Positions 34,740-45,259 of a stretch of 64,000 nt of DNA are shown piece after piece. A program made the position numbers and the translations under genes. The stretch is from Augochlora pura. Taxonomy: Eukaryota; Arthropoda; Insecta; Hymenoptera; Halictidae. Under the pieces are notes generated by a model. It did not search any database. It was not told where the DNA came from and saw only the letters and a list, made by a program, of their open reading frames with translations. Positions within the stretch are counted from its first letter, which is position 1. Every line of letters begins with the position of its first letter. The stretch covers positions 10,352,244 to 10,416,243 of the forward strand of contig NC_135778.1 in assembly GCF_028453695.1 (NCBI RefSeq), read 5' to 3'.

Positions 34740-36270
34740 TTGCAACGGGCGAAAAGATTCGATCGGACGATCGTCAAGAAGCAATACCCAAAAGAACTAT
34801 CCCAATGCTTTCTTCCACAGAAACCAGATGCTCGGCGAACCTCGACCATCTAATTTCTCTTCTCCAGAGCAAACAACGACGCTCGCCAAGATCATTTCGA
34901 AACAAACCGAGCGCAGGAATTGCCAGAGCCGAGTCCGCGGTCCACGCATAAAATCTCGCGCGTAGAAAAACGACGAGCCGTGGAACGCGGGGGTGGTGTG
35001 GTCCGCCGAGGCTGTAGTTTCGTGGTTCCCCGGGTTGATGTGTGGAGGCGACGAGAGGATTACGCGTTAGCTCGCGGTGGATCGCAGTGACGATATGTAC
35101 GAAGAAAAGAAAAATCGAGGGACGGTCGGCGGGTGTGCGGGTGAGGACGGGGGGGGGGGGGGGGGGGGGGGGGCGGGAGGAGCAGAAATGGAAGAAGACG
35201 CTGGTACCGCAAGAATGTTGAGCCCGGAACAGCGAGGAGACACGCGGAGACACGTGTAGGTTGGAAGCAAAATATATAGGGATAGCCGAAAGCACGCGAA
35301 TGCCCGGCCACGGAGGACTGTTACTCTCATTCCAGTCGCCCTCTGCCTCGTCCTCCCTCCTCTTTTCTCCAAATCTCTCGGTCCGCGAAGTGGCTTGGTT
35401 TTCCAGCTGCGCGAGTCTCGTCAACGTGACGGCGGCGGCCACCCTCGGCGAGCGTCGGCATTCACCGCAAAAAAGCTCGCTCCCTCGCGCACATAATGGG
35501 CCACGTTGACTCCGTGGGGACCGTTTTTTGGACGGGCGGCAATGCGACCATTTCGCTCTCTCTCTCTCTCTCTTTCTCTCTTTTTTCCCCCGATTCGTCG
35601 CTCGCCTCTTCTTGCGTCCCCCCGTCCCCGTTCCAGTATATACCTTCTTCTGCCCGGTTTCCGCCTACGAGCGAAATTCCGGCCGTGCAGCGAAGCTGCT
35701 TTGTCTTCCGCGCCGTCGGCGAAAGAGAAATTGGCGAGACCCGCCAAGACCGAGCCGCGAGTTGTTCCAGATCCACGACGGGGACCGTTCCCGATGCTAT
35801 CGGGCCGCCACTTCGACAGATTGGACGACCACTCGAAAGGGTTTCACGAGTAAATACCACGGGGATACGGCGGGACGACGTGTCCCGAATCCCGGGACCC
35901 GCCGCCGATCTAATCAGTGCTATACCGTGGAAAGCAACCGGCGAGAGAGAGCATCGGTAAATTGGAGAGCCGGGGAGAAGGAGAACCGAAACCAGGTTTA
36001 CTTACTACGAGTCGATAAAGCGGCACGGAATTATTTCTCGGCCACGTTCGTACAGCACGCTGATCCCGGGGGTTGAAAGTGGCGCTGTACGGCGCTTTCG
36101 CTGGACACTGCGGGAAGTTTATGCGAACCTAAAGTTTTATGGAGTGGCACGGGGAACCGGTGATTTAGAAGAAATTGTTTTAACCGAGTCGATTCTTTCC
36201 GGTAAATTAGAATCGAATTCTTTAACGTGGCAGGCTTCCGTTGAAGACGTTAAAACGATTTAACTTCTAT
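34740..36270. other. GC-rich island with G25 run and CT tract
   Basis: Contains the longest G run in the window and a CT-rich tract at about 35556-35585. The 222-codon minus-strand frame and others pass through these and give proline or serine low-complexity peptides, so no gene is called. Confidence 0.4.
35149..35173 (+). repeat. G25 homopolymer
   Basis: Twenty-five consecutive G, then CGGGAGGAGC. It could form a G-quadruplex; the length may be affected by sequencing error. Confidence 0.85.
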
Positions 36271-36329
36271 GATAATTAGTCGCATTAATTACATTACGTT
36301 TTAATTGGTGTATTTAATACTATGTAACT

Positions 36330-36741
36330 ATGGCGTGGCATTTTATAATATATGAAAAAGCGAAATGCAGCTACTCTATCATGTCAGATTAGTTACCAAG
36401 ATTTGCAACACCGTCTACTAAATACGGATGTTATTCATTTTATCTAAATCGAAATAAAATTTGATTCTTTTGTTACCAAAATCTAAGAAGAAAAATAAAG
36501 GAAGACATACAAGAAACAACATTTCTTCACTGTAATAAGAAATTGTGTAAAATTTCTTCAAGTGTAACATTTCACTGTAATAAGGAAATTATTAGTTATC
36601 TATGTTATCAATGATTAGGCACTGAAGTAAAGGTTGTCAAAAGATAAATACATATAAGTGATCTGTTTTGTAGGAATTGATTAGTAGCAAACAAGTATCA
36701 ATTTGCTTAATTACGAAAGAAATCGTAGAGCGAAAGGTTAA
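36330..36741 (+). mobile_element. MITE family D copy, expanded and diverged
   Basis: The stretch CAAAATCTAAGAAGAAAAAT, the upstream GTCTACTAAATACGGATG and the right end AAAGAAATCGTAGAGCGAAAGGTTAA, which finishes in TTAA, match family D. It is longer than other copies because of insertions around 36500-36660. The left end is uncertain. Confidence 0.45.
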
Positions 36742-37066
36742 GAATAATCTAGTATTCATTTCAATTAATTTCAATTGGGGATTGGGCAAAGATTCGCAGT
36801 TTGGTTAACAATATTTACATATTAACCTATGACCATGATGTCAAATACTCGATTTATTTTATCACACTTGAAAATTAATTTTTCCTCTGACTTATTATAT
36901 CTTCCTTACTTTTTCAGGATCCACAAAACTAAATATAATTAAGAGAAACACTTTCATATATTAATTTTTTGCGGCTACTAGGACGACAGTGACAAATATT
37001 AAAGCAAACGTAGACACAAAGAAGTTTAGTCCCCGAAAAATATAAAAATCGTCATAAAAAATCAAT

Positions 37067-37259
37067 TTAATCTTGTCACGCGCTTGGCAACGTATGTGTA
37101 CGTTTAGTTTTCTTAAAATTATGAGTATTCTAAGCGTAAAGAAAATGAGATTCAGTTGAAAAACTATGCGCTACAGAATCCCTCAGCAACGCTAACAAAC
37201 CCTTATCGAATGAAATAAGATTGCTCCCTACTATAAAAATTCATCCCTGAAGAGGTTAA
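37067..37259 (+). mobile_element. TTAA-flanked MITE, family E copy 2
   Basis: 193 bp from TTAATCTTGTCACGCGCTTG to CATCCCTGAAGAGGTTAA. It shares ACGTATGTGTACGTTTAG and TTGCTCCCTACTATAAAAAT with copy 1. Confidence 0.8.
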
Positions 37260-37449
37260 ACTATCTGATCCGTTACAATCCATAAGAAGACTGAAGCATC
37301 TAAAAGAAGTTTCTGAATAAGTACGTTCAAATATATTGACAAAGGATGAAGAGAAATCTTCCAAGATCAAATAGATTGCTACACTCTTCTGCAAACTTCC
37401 CGGAGCCTGTACGTCGTTGAACGTATCAGCGGTTATTTTCGGAGCCATT

Positions 37450-38400
37450 TCACCCCCGATTAATCCTAGGAGGTCCGGCTAATTGAACTTGTACATTTGC
37501 AAGCTGCTCGGTCGCGTCTGGGAGCGAAGAGGCATCCTAGAGGAGACCGCCGAGACCGAAAAGGGAGGCCCGCTAATTGGCGGGTGCCCGGGTTAGGTGT
37601 CTTAGGGGGCGAGGGCCGCGATAGGTCGCAAACTTAGCATCCGTCGGGGCAGGGTCTCGGCTGAAAGAAAGAGGAAGAGAAAGTCGGGGTAGTCCATCAC
37701 GCGCGGATCGGCGGTGTAACGGTCATACCGTGAATCCCGGTCGCTCTATCACTGCTAAGAGGCGTTGGTGTCCCTCTTCTAGGGAAGCTTCCTCTTGCTC
37801 GAAATCTATCTTCTACTTCCTCTCTCTCTCGCTCCTCCCTTATACCTCGGGACACGAGGAGAGGCTTTCGCACCCCCTTGCCTTTCAAAAAAGCTGCTCC
37901 GCGCCGCCGCCGCCGCCGCTGTTGCTCTGCACCGCGTATAGACGCGCATACGCTCCGAGAGGACAGGCTGCTTAATGGCGACGATTACTCAACGGATCGA
38001 ATGAGCCGCGGCCTCGTGCCCGACGTCGCTCGTAACGAAATACCAAAATAACGTCACCAATAAATATACCGAGTGCGGTGTAACCCGTGGCGGTTGGGAA
38101 ACCGCCTCGTTCATTCTGTGCCCGTTCCCGGCGCTCGAACGCTGATGCCACCCCGGAGGGACCGAACGGGCCGAAGGGGACGAAGGGGGCACGTCTGACA
38201 AACGGCTCCAGAATTAACCGGCGGTCGACTCCAAACTGGCCCGCCTTTTACGTCGACGCCGACGGATCGTCACCGTTCCGACGACTGCAACCGATCCCGA
38301 TATGCTCTGTGACACATTCTCTGGACCTTGAACTTCTTCCCTTGTCTTCTTCGAGCCGATCCCTGACGTCTCTGTACAATCGTGTAACATTTTTTGACAT
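37450..38400. other. GC-rich island with a short CCG tract
   Basis: A (CCG)n tract lies at about 37902-37918. Overlapping frames on both strands, no domain. Confidence 0.35.
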
Positions 38401-38569
38401 TTAACCGCGTTGCACCAACGTTTCGCTAGCATTGTCGCTGGTTTTACTTGGCAGTCAGAGGCACATTGATACCAATATTTGACTGGTTGTGTTTTGGTCA
38501 CATTTCTGCTATTATAGGGTTATAATAATCTATTAATATTTTTAATAACATTAGCATTAAATAATATTT

Positions 38570-38907
38570 CGTTTATCTATTTCCTTTATTTTATTTTTAT
38601 TATATATATTCTACTCATCACGAAAGATATTTAATATTTTTAAAAATTATATAATAATATTAGAGCTTACGGTAGAGCTCGATGTTAATTTTTCGTTTCT
38701 ATTTTTATTTTATTTAGTTTATTAATCGCGAATGGTATCTAATATTTGAACAAAAATATATAATAATATTTCAGCTTACTGTAGTACAATCTAATATTTT
38801 TATCTCAATAATAGATAACAAATTATTGGTTGCCATGATCGCCGTTTCTCAGGCTACCGATCGAGGAAGAAAGTCGATTTATTGGCTACCGAACGGTAAA
38901 GTGTTAA
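38570..38907 (+). mobile_element. MITE family C copy 4 with internal duplication
   Basis: The right end GGCTACCGAACGGTAAAGTGTTAA finishes in TTAA and AGGCTACCGATCGAGG precedes it, as in family C. The core box occurs twice: ATCACGAAAGATATTTAATA (about 38618) and AATCGCGAATGGTATCTAAT (about 38723), each followed by an ATATAATAATATT run and AGCTTAC. The left terminus is lost. Confidence 0.6.
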
Positions 38908-39210
38908 TATAATGGAACCTCTGCATATTTTGATTAAATGCTTATTGAATTTGGAAAAACGGTTTCTCCGCAAGCAAAGCAAATCGCGCAATACAGTCAA
39001 CTGTACATCTCAAAGACAGATAATTCATCTCTGACGAAAACACGATCATAGAGTACTCAATCAGAGCACAACCAATCGCATAAATAAAACACTCAGGAAA
39101 CATAATATTAAAATAACATCCAACATCCGTAACCCAGCTTTTGACCAAAAACTATAAGAAATCTGCAGAATTTCACATCTCTCAAGCGCCTGTAGTTTGC
39201 CACTTTGTAC

Positions 39211-39230
39211 TCCTTTTTGTACAAAAAGGA
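39211..39230. other. 20-base perfect palindrome
   Basis: TCCTTTTTGTACAAAAAGGA is a perfect palindrome, and flanking TTGTAC/TGTACAA extends it imperfectly to about 34 bases. The role is unknown. Confidence 0.75.
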
Positions 39231-39422
39231 TGTACAAAACGCATACGAATTTAAAAACAAATTTCGTTATGAGCTGAAACATGTTATTCTTATTTTTTTT
39301 GTCAATTCAAGTAATAGCAAAATTAAAAAATGGTATTTTAGTCATTGTACAATAAACTAGTCCATCTAATATTTCTAATAAATCCCAGTGTTTTAGTTTA
39401 GTTTTACAAAAGTTACTGCGTT

Positions 39423-39668
39423 TTAACCCTCTTAGTGCCGACCAAGACAGTCGTGTGTACCCGAGCGAAATGAACAAAACTCGTTTGATGTAACTTGACA
39501 AAATTTCGAAAAAAAGTACAAGAGTTTTGTAAAATCTGATAATTAACAAATTCAGAAAGGGTGGAGAAATAGTAAATGAAATTGTTCTTTAGTAAAAATA
39601 TTAAGAAAACAATATTTTTCGAAAAATAGCGAATAACATATATCGTTTTTCAGCACTAAAAGGGTTAA
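39423..39668 (+). mobile_element. TTAA-flanked MITE, family G
   Basis: 246 bp. TTAACCCTCTTAGTGCCGAC at left and CAGCACTAAAAGGGTTAA at right form inverted ends bounded by TTAA. I see one copy in this window. Confidence 0.7.
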
Positions 39669-39859
39669 AAGGTATCCGGATACTATTGTATTGTATATTA
39701 CAGTTGAGCAACACCGAATCATTCCTAAGCATAACTGCGTCGTGTCGCGGAAACACCGCGCTATATTGTAGAATCGACCTCGCCGTCGTTTCAGCGTAAA
39801 AGTTTGTAACATCGTTCTTCCGCGGACGACCCGTATTTAGCCGAGGAATCGGCATTCCT

Positions 39860-40870
39860 CGCTCTTCCCAATTTTAAGACTCTCAAATAAACCAAATTTC
39901 TATCAAATAAAATCCATTAATTAACCCTCAGGCAGATCCTTGCGTCCAGCGACACGAACCGCGACAGTTCGTGTACAGTTCGTGTTCTATCAACGTCCAG
40001 AATTCAGGAAATCCTTTGAATTTCTGATAAAAGAACAAAGTTAAACGAGCCTTCAATTACTGGCTTTTCCAATTACTCTCCTTTTCAAAGTACGTAAACA
40101 AAATGATCAATTCAATAAGAATGGAGTTGCCTCCCAATGGAGAAATTCCTGTCAAGTGCAGTCGATCACTTGTCACAGTGCATTCTCACCCGCCCACGCG
40201 GTTCCAAATATAATTCGCGTGTATCAATCGGGCGACAGGGAGGTTTCCGCGCCTTCCCGCGAGTTCCTGGCCGTCATCGTGCTCGCGGACATTAATTCAG
40301 TCATAAAGCCGTTCGCGTATGGTGGCGAATGAGTGAACAGGCGAGCGGACGAGCCGCTCGGGGTCCAGCGCTTAAATAATACAAACAAGTCGCCGTTGGA
40401 TATTCAACGAGGCGGCGAGTGTCGTGGAGGGATAGGTGCAAGGAACGTGGCCGCGGACGAAAGCGATAGCGCATAGTTCAACATAAATTACCCGGGGTTC
40501 TGGGTGCCCGTGGAGAAGTGAGTTATTTGCGTGTGACTGATGGAACGCGCCAGCTGAGCGGCGAAAATCGAGAAAACAGAGAACTTAGGCTCGGCGCGCA
40601 CGCGTCCCACGACCCGCGTCATCCCCTATCGCGCTTCGACTTATCTCGCGACGATAATTGTCGAATGTCTCGTTTGGTCGTCGCGTGAGCATGTCGCCGG
40701 CACGCGATTCTCGAAAAGACGATTGGAGCTTACCGCGACTTCTCATGCTCGAAGAAGGGGAGTCTAATTGACGAGTTTCGAGGACATGGTGACATCGGAT
40801 ATGACGATATTCACAGCGAAAGCCATTCGCGACCCCGTTGGACAGCATGAAGGAATTAATGAATCTCAAA
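39860..40870. other. GC-rich island without a recognisable gene
   Basis: Moderate to high GC. A 94-codon minus-strand frame is Arg-rich with no domain. Confidence 0.35.
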
Positions 40871-40912
40871 CGAAGAATCGTTTACGTTAGAGCTGTGGGA
40901 ACTTTCACAATT

Positions 40913-42144
40913 TTCTTCATTGCTTACATTCCAAAAAAAATTTATAGCATGACTAGTCTACCACGAGCGGTCATTTGACCATTTGAAAAACTCATGTTAT
41001 TTACGACTATATTCTTCGATAAGCGCACTCCAGAAATTGTTTTACGAGTCTACAATGTAATTGTGAATCTACAGTGTAGAAAAACGAGCGATTGGAAGAA
41101 ATGCATAGCGTTCTTTATACGACAATACTGTAAGCGATCTCTGAGATGGTCGCTGGTCAGGCGGCGTACTGTTTATGTCTCGGAGATAAGAGGTCTATCT
41201 TTGGGAGATTAGATGGTTCGTCGATGGAAGGAGAAAGATGACTCTTTCACTTTTTCGAAGAGAAAGATCTTTGCCAAAGAAGCAGACCACCTAATTTCAT
41301 ACTTTGTGTCTTCTACAATACGGTCTTGCGATCCGAATAGAGAGCATCAAAATTTCACGGTGTGTTATAGAAATTATTACGTGGTATAAATAAGTGATAG
41401 TTTCGACAAAGTCAACACAGCTAACAATATTTTGTGATATGATTTACAATTTTTTGTATTTCTGGTCTCAATATTTTGCCCTGTTTGATTTATGTTTTTA
41501 AAATTTAGCTTTTACTTTTTTTACTTGGATTTTATATAAAGAAACGATAGGTGAAGAAATATCGAGGCAAGAATTTTTATTTCATTTGGCAGAAGAGCTT
41601 GGGACCGAATATCAGAATGAGAGACAGCTAAGCAAAGAATGTTCATCAAAGACAATAATAAGCAGAGCTAAAGATTCTTCTGGACGGAAATCTTGTCAAA
41701 TAAGATATTGTAAAGTCAATAAGAGTCCGATTCAAATAGTTTGTAATTTCTATTTTCATTTTCAAAAAGCTGTATCTTTTTTTCTAGAAATGGTAAAACA
41801 ATTGGGGGTTAGCAGGTTTTGAAGGGTAAAGTCTCTACTTTAATATGTACTAACTGATTTTTACTGCCAAAATTTGTATAAAATGTAAAAAATACGTATG
41901 TGGAAAATGTGCAATACAAAATGCTGTAATTTGTAAAAAATGTTATGAAAGGTAAATGAAACTTTCTAAATAGAAAAGCGGGGTGCGGATTTTTATCGTA
42001 GCACTAGAAAAATATTTTGTTTATTATTAAATTGGCTAAAATCTCTTTCTATATTAAGATACTTATGTTTTTTTTTGAAGCGGTCATTTGACCGCTCATG
42101 GTAGGAGTAGTTATACATGAAATGTCGGTTGGTTTAGTGTTAAA
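40913..42144 (+). mobile_element. Decayed piggyBac-family transposon
   Basis: About 1.23 kb. Left and right termini share an inverted motif: CTACCACGAGCGGTCATTTG at 40959-40978 against CTACCATGAGCGGTCAAATG on the minus strand (42103 down to 42084). The right side reaches a TTAA at 42141-42144 (TTAACACTAAACCAACCGAC read inward). The left outermost bases have decayed, so its limit is estimated by equal spacing. The interior carries a C-terminal transposase relic (41490-41955). Complete piggyBac elements are about 2.4 kb or more, so this copy is deleted as well as mutated. Confidence 0.75.
41490..41955 (+). pseudogene. piggyBac transposase C-terminal remnant
   Basis: At about 41520-41600 the frame reads TWILYKE, then ISRQEFLFHLAEEL, a motif typical of the end of the DDE_Tnp_1_7 transposase domain. 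Downstream are Cys residues in RKSCQIRYC. After a frame break the sequence 41869-41955 reads ICIKCKKYVCGKC, then ICKKCYER and a stop: the cysteine-rich C-terminal zinc-binding domain (C-x2-C, C-x2-C, C-x2-C spacing). Catalytic aspartates and the N-terminus are missing and at least one frameshift is present, so it is non-functional. Confidence 0.8.
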
Positions 42145-42427
42145 TCCTTGAAGCCGCATGCATGATGTGGTAAATAAAAACCTTCCCCATAAATTGAAAT
42201 AAACGGGAACAAAATAGAAATTTCGTCGAGTTGTTAATAATTCATAGATGATCTTAGATTCTTTCAGTCCCTGTACTGCTGCAAATATAATCATCTTATT
42301 TTTACCATAAATGCATAAAAATTGAAGTCTACCGATAACGATGACCACACGGAGTTGGAAAAATTGTTATTGCCACTTTAACAATCACAAACTTGAATAA
42401 TAAAATCTCCTCTTTGAAACGACTGTT

Positions 42428-42560
42428 TTAACCCTTTGCGGTCGAATGGGACCTCTAAGGCGCCGCTGAAAATTATCATGCCACGTTTCAAACTCATTTT
42501 TATCAAAAGATGTATCCGGAGTTCGAAAAGATCTATCTGGAGCTACTGTTAACATGACCT
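42428..42560 (+). mobile_element. TTAA element end, family J
   Basis: TTAACCCTTTGCGGTCGAAT, then GGGACCTCTAAGGCGCCGCT resembles the family J end at 59670 (CACTCGAGTGGTGACTCTAA, GGCACCACT). The second end is not identified, so the right limit is arbitrary. Confidence 0.4.
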
Positions 42561-43480
42561 CGAAGAACGGAGCCACTCCTCTGCAGCGACACCATAAAAC
42601 CTGACGTACGATTTTTTGCCGTGGTCTTATTGCTCTCCGAACGAAAGGCGTGCCTCCGAAAGGATTACCTTGATTAATCGCAACCGATTACCGGGCTTTC
42701 TCCGCTCGGAACTTCTTTCATCAATCTATCCGTTAATGATTTTTCCGCTGCAACGAGATAATTCACCGGGGCGGGCTGTCCGCGGAAATCGTCCCGTTTT
42801 CGGCGAAGAAACGCGTGCGCGCACGCGAGCGGGCGGGCCGGCGCGGCGCGGCGCGGCGAGCGAGCGCCGAGACCGGTTCCACGGAGTTAATGATCCCATT
42901 AATTAGTTTCGTTTCGTTAAGCGAGGCACGAAATCTTGTCGTTGCGCGAGAAGGGAATTAAGGGAAATAATTAGACAAATTAGGACAGGCGGCAGGGGTG
43001 GCTCGGCTGGCTGAGCGAATCATTTATCATTAGGATCTGCTATTAATTCCTCGTTAATTCCTCCTTTCCTCGTCAAGCAAGATAAACGAGTGGCTCCGAA
43101 GTGGAGACGGTCTCCCGTAACGCTGCCTCGCGGCTCACGGGGGACGGGCCCGATTCCGGCCCGGCCCGGCCCAGCCCGAGACGGGAACCTGAATGGACCG
43201 TCTCACCCCGCCGCCCACCAGTGGCGGACGGGGCTCGAGGACGGCGGGGGCAGGACTCGGCAAAAAGAATCGCGCACGGCGAAAGAGATACGAGACCGAT
43301 AAAACGTTGATTGCATTGAAAAAAAGGATACAATGATAAATGCCGAGGAATATAATGGAGAAAGCGGCGCGGCCGACTGCTTGCCGGGCTCGCCTCGCGA
43401 AGACGAAGTGCGCCACGGAGGATATAACCTAGGTATCATGGTAATTGGTCGATGCGATGGGTTCAGATAAAATATTCTGC
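42560..43480. other. GC-rich island without a recognisable gene
   Basis: Contains a GGCGC repeat at about 42838-42858. Several Arg/Pro-rich frames overlap and none has a domain. Confidence 0.4.
42886..43065. promoter_or_regulatory. Dense TAAT-core cluster inside a GC island
   Basis: Within 180 bases are GTTAATGATC, CATTAATTAG, GAATTAAGG, AATAATTAGAC, AAATTAGG, TCATTAGG, CTATTAATTCC and CGTTAATTCC, an AT-core cluster set in GC-rich DNA. This fits a homeodomain-responsive enhancer, by inference only. Confidence 0.22.
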
Positions 43481-43730
43481 ACGTTTTCCAGTTGTCTGAT
43501 TTTCCACGTTAGATATTGCACTGAAACGTTACTGCGAGTCTAATGTGACGAGATGGGTGCTTCTTATTAATATAATGAAGTGTCAACCCTCTCTACGATT
43601 CTCGATTCATTCGAATTTAGATTTTCTCCAAGATTCATATGTTATACTCGATTTATTCACTTTCTAATTTAATTGTACTGGTTCTATTCAAAGTTGTAAT
43701 TCAGATGCACATTTTTGGTTTAATTCATTT

Positions 43731-43999
43731 AAATTCGTGTTTCATGCTAGATTTTTTCAAATACGTGTATTTCTAAATTCTTTTACATTCAGTCAAATTC
43801 ATATTTCTCATTAAATTCATTGAAATTCATATTTCTTAATAAATTCATTGAAATTCATATTTCTTACTAAATCCATTAAAATTTATATTTCTTACTAAAT
43901 CCATTAAAATTCATATTTTTTACTAAATTCGTTGAAATTCATAATTCTTACTAAATTCATTGAAATTCGTGGGTTCTTCTAAATCCATTTAAATCCGTG
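43731..43999 (+). repeat. 28-bp minisatellite, about 8 units
   Basis: Units beginning ATTCATTGAAATTCATATTT start at 43787, 43815, 43843, 43871, 43899, 43927, 43955 and 43983, exactly 28 bases apart, with increasing divergence at both ends. It is non-coding. 28 is not a multiple of three, so the repeat would not keep a reading frame. Confidence 0.9.
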
Positions 44000-44378
44000 G
44001 GCTGTTTATTCGACGAGAAATGCTTGGTGTCAACATTAAAGTCGAATAAAGAGTAGAATACGTATAAAGAAATTTAGTAGCAATGAAACAGAGGCACGGC
44101 TGGGAAGAATTACCAAACGCTATGAAAACAGCCCACGTGTCGTCGGCGCATCCGTGGATATGAAATATCAGTTATTGATAGAACAACCGGCGCAATGGTA
44201 TTTCGTGGAAAACCGCTTCCCCCGGCGATAATAATCGTCTTTAACAGCGAACGTTTCAAAAATACCCTGTGTTCCAGGGACGCGGCAGTGACATCAACTA
44301 TCACGCGCAGTGTCGACGCGTCTGGTTAACAACTTCCTCCGTCTTAACGCGTGGAAAGCCGTAAACCGCTGCTTCGTT

Positions 44379-44756
44379 TTATCGCCGGTCTATCAACTTT
44401 CGGCAAGCTTGCTGAAGAGGAACAAGTAGCCGTGTGATGTCGGTCGTTAAAGCACCGACGGCTGTCTTCCTTTTCCAACGGCGACGTTTTTCTAACGCAA
44501 TCGCTGGAGTACCAGTTCCCACAAACTTACGGGAAAGTTGATTCACCGGTTCCGAAAGATCGAAGCTTGAATCAATGTTGTTCATTTGATTAAAAATGTT
44601 ATTACTCGATTGATTCTTCGTAACCCGTACGAACGGAGGTAGGCGATCATGCTGCATTAAAGTGAACCGAAATCGTTCGACAAAAGTTTGTGAATCTTCA
44701 TAAACATCGGCAACGCGGTAAGTATAGTTAGCAGACTGAACAGCAACCTTCGACAT
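44379..44756 (-). CDS. Weak candidate ORF, no recognised domain
   Basis: A minus-strand frame open for about 126 codons from the first ATG (44756; the longer frame to 44774 would need GTG). The peptide has mixed composition without low complexity, with motifs such as YRVADVYEDSQTFVERFRF and an RRRWKRK basic stretch near the C-terminus. The local GC is moderate, so a chance frame of this length is less expected than in the GC islands. No family is recognised and no splice structure or promoter is evident. Treat as speculative. Confidence 0.15.
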   Translation of the reverse strand: MSKVAVQSANYTYRVADVYEDSQTFVERFRFTLMQHDRLPPFVRVTKNQSSNNIFNQMNNIDSSFDLSEPVNQLSRKFVGTGTPAIALEKRRRWKRKTAVGALTTDITRLLVPLQQACRKLIDRR

Positions 44757-44780
44757 GACACTAACTGCTGTCACGAATTT

Positions 44781-45026
44781 ATGTTCGAAAAAGGATACAA
44801 TTTACTAAATATTCATCGCTCGATGAAACTCGATTCCGTTCTCGCAGCCATTCATTACTGCGATTCTTCGATCACGAGACCGGGCAACGTGTGCATCGAA
44901 GATCACAGCTCACAGCTACCATTCGCCATTATCCCCGATACAAAAAACAGTCGCGAACATCGACGGAAGCAGCCGAGGAATAATAACACAATCAGCGAGC
45001 ATCGGGACCAGTCTGGCTGCTCGTAA
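44781..45026 (+). CDS. Weak candidate small ORF, no recognised domain
   Basis: 81 codons from ATG, head to head with the minus-strand frame at 44379-44756. The peptide is mixed, with a basic, Asn-rich C-terminal third. No family is recognised and it may be chance. Confidence 0.1.
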   Translation: MFEKGYNLLNIHRSMKLDSVLAAIHYCDSSITRPGNVCIEDHSSQLPFAIIPDTKNSREHRRKQPRNNNTISEHRDQSGCS

Positions 45027-45259
45027 TCGCGACCAAATTACAAGTTATTCGGTGTTCTCGTAACAACGACAATTACCTGGTTATCAGGCGGGATCAGTTG
45101 TCGGTCGCGTGACGGTATCATCGCGCCCTCCAGTTCCTACGGCGACACCTTGCCTCGCGCCAAAACGCTTACCCTCGCAACAGACACCGGTATTCCAGAA
45201 ACCAGAACGACGTTTCAAATTGAAGCCCTTAGCGCGCAAAAAGAGGGACTATTATTCTC

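Noticed and set aside
34774..35442. 222-codon minus-strand frame
   Set aside because: It crosses the G25 run (a proline string) and overlaps two other open frames in the same GC-rich DNA.
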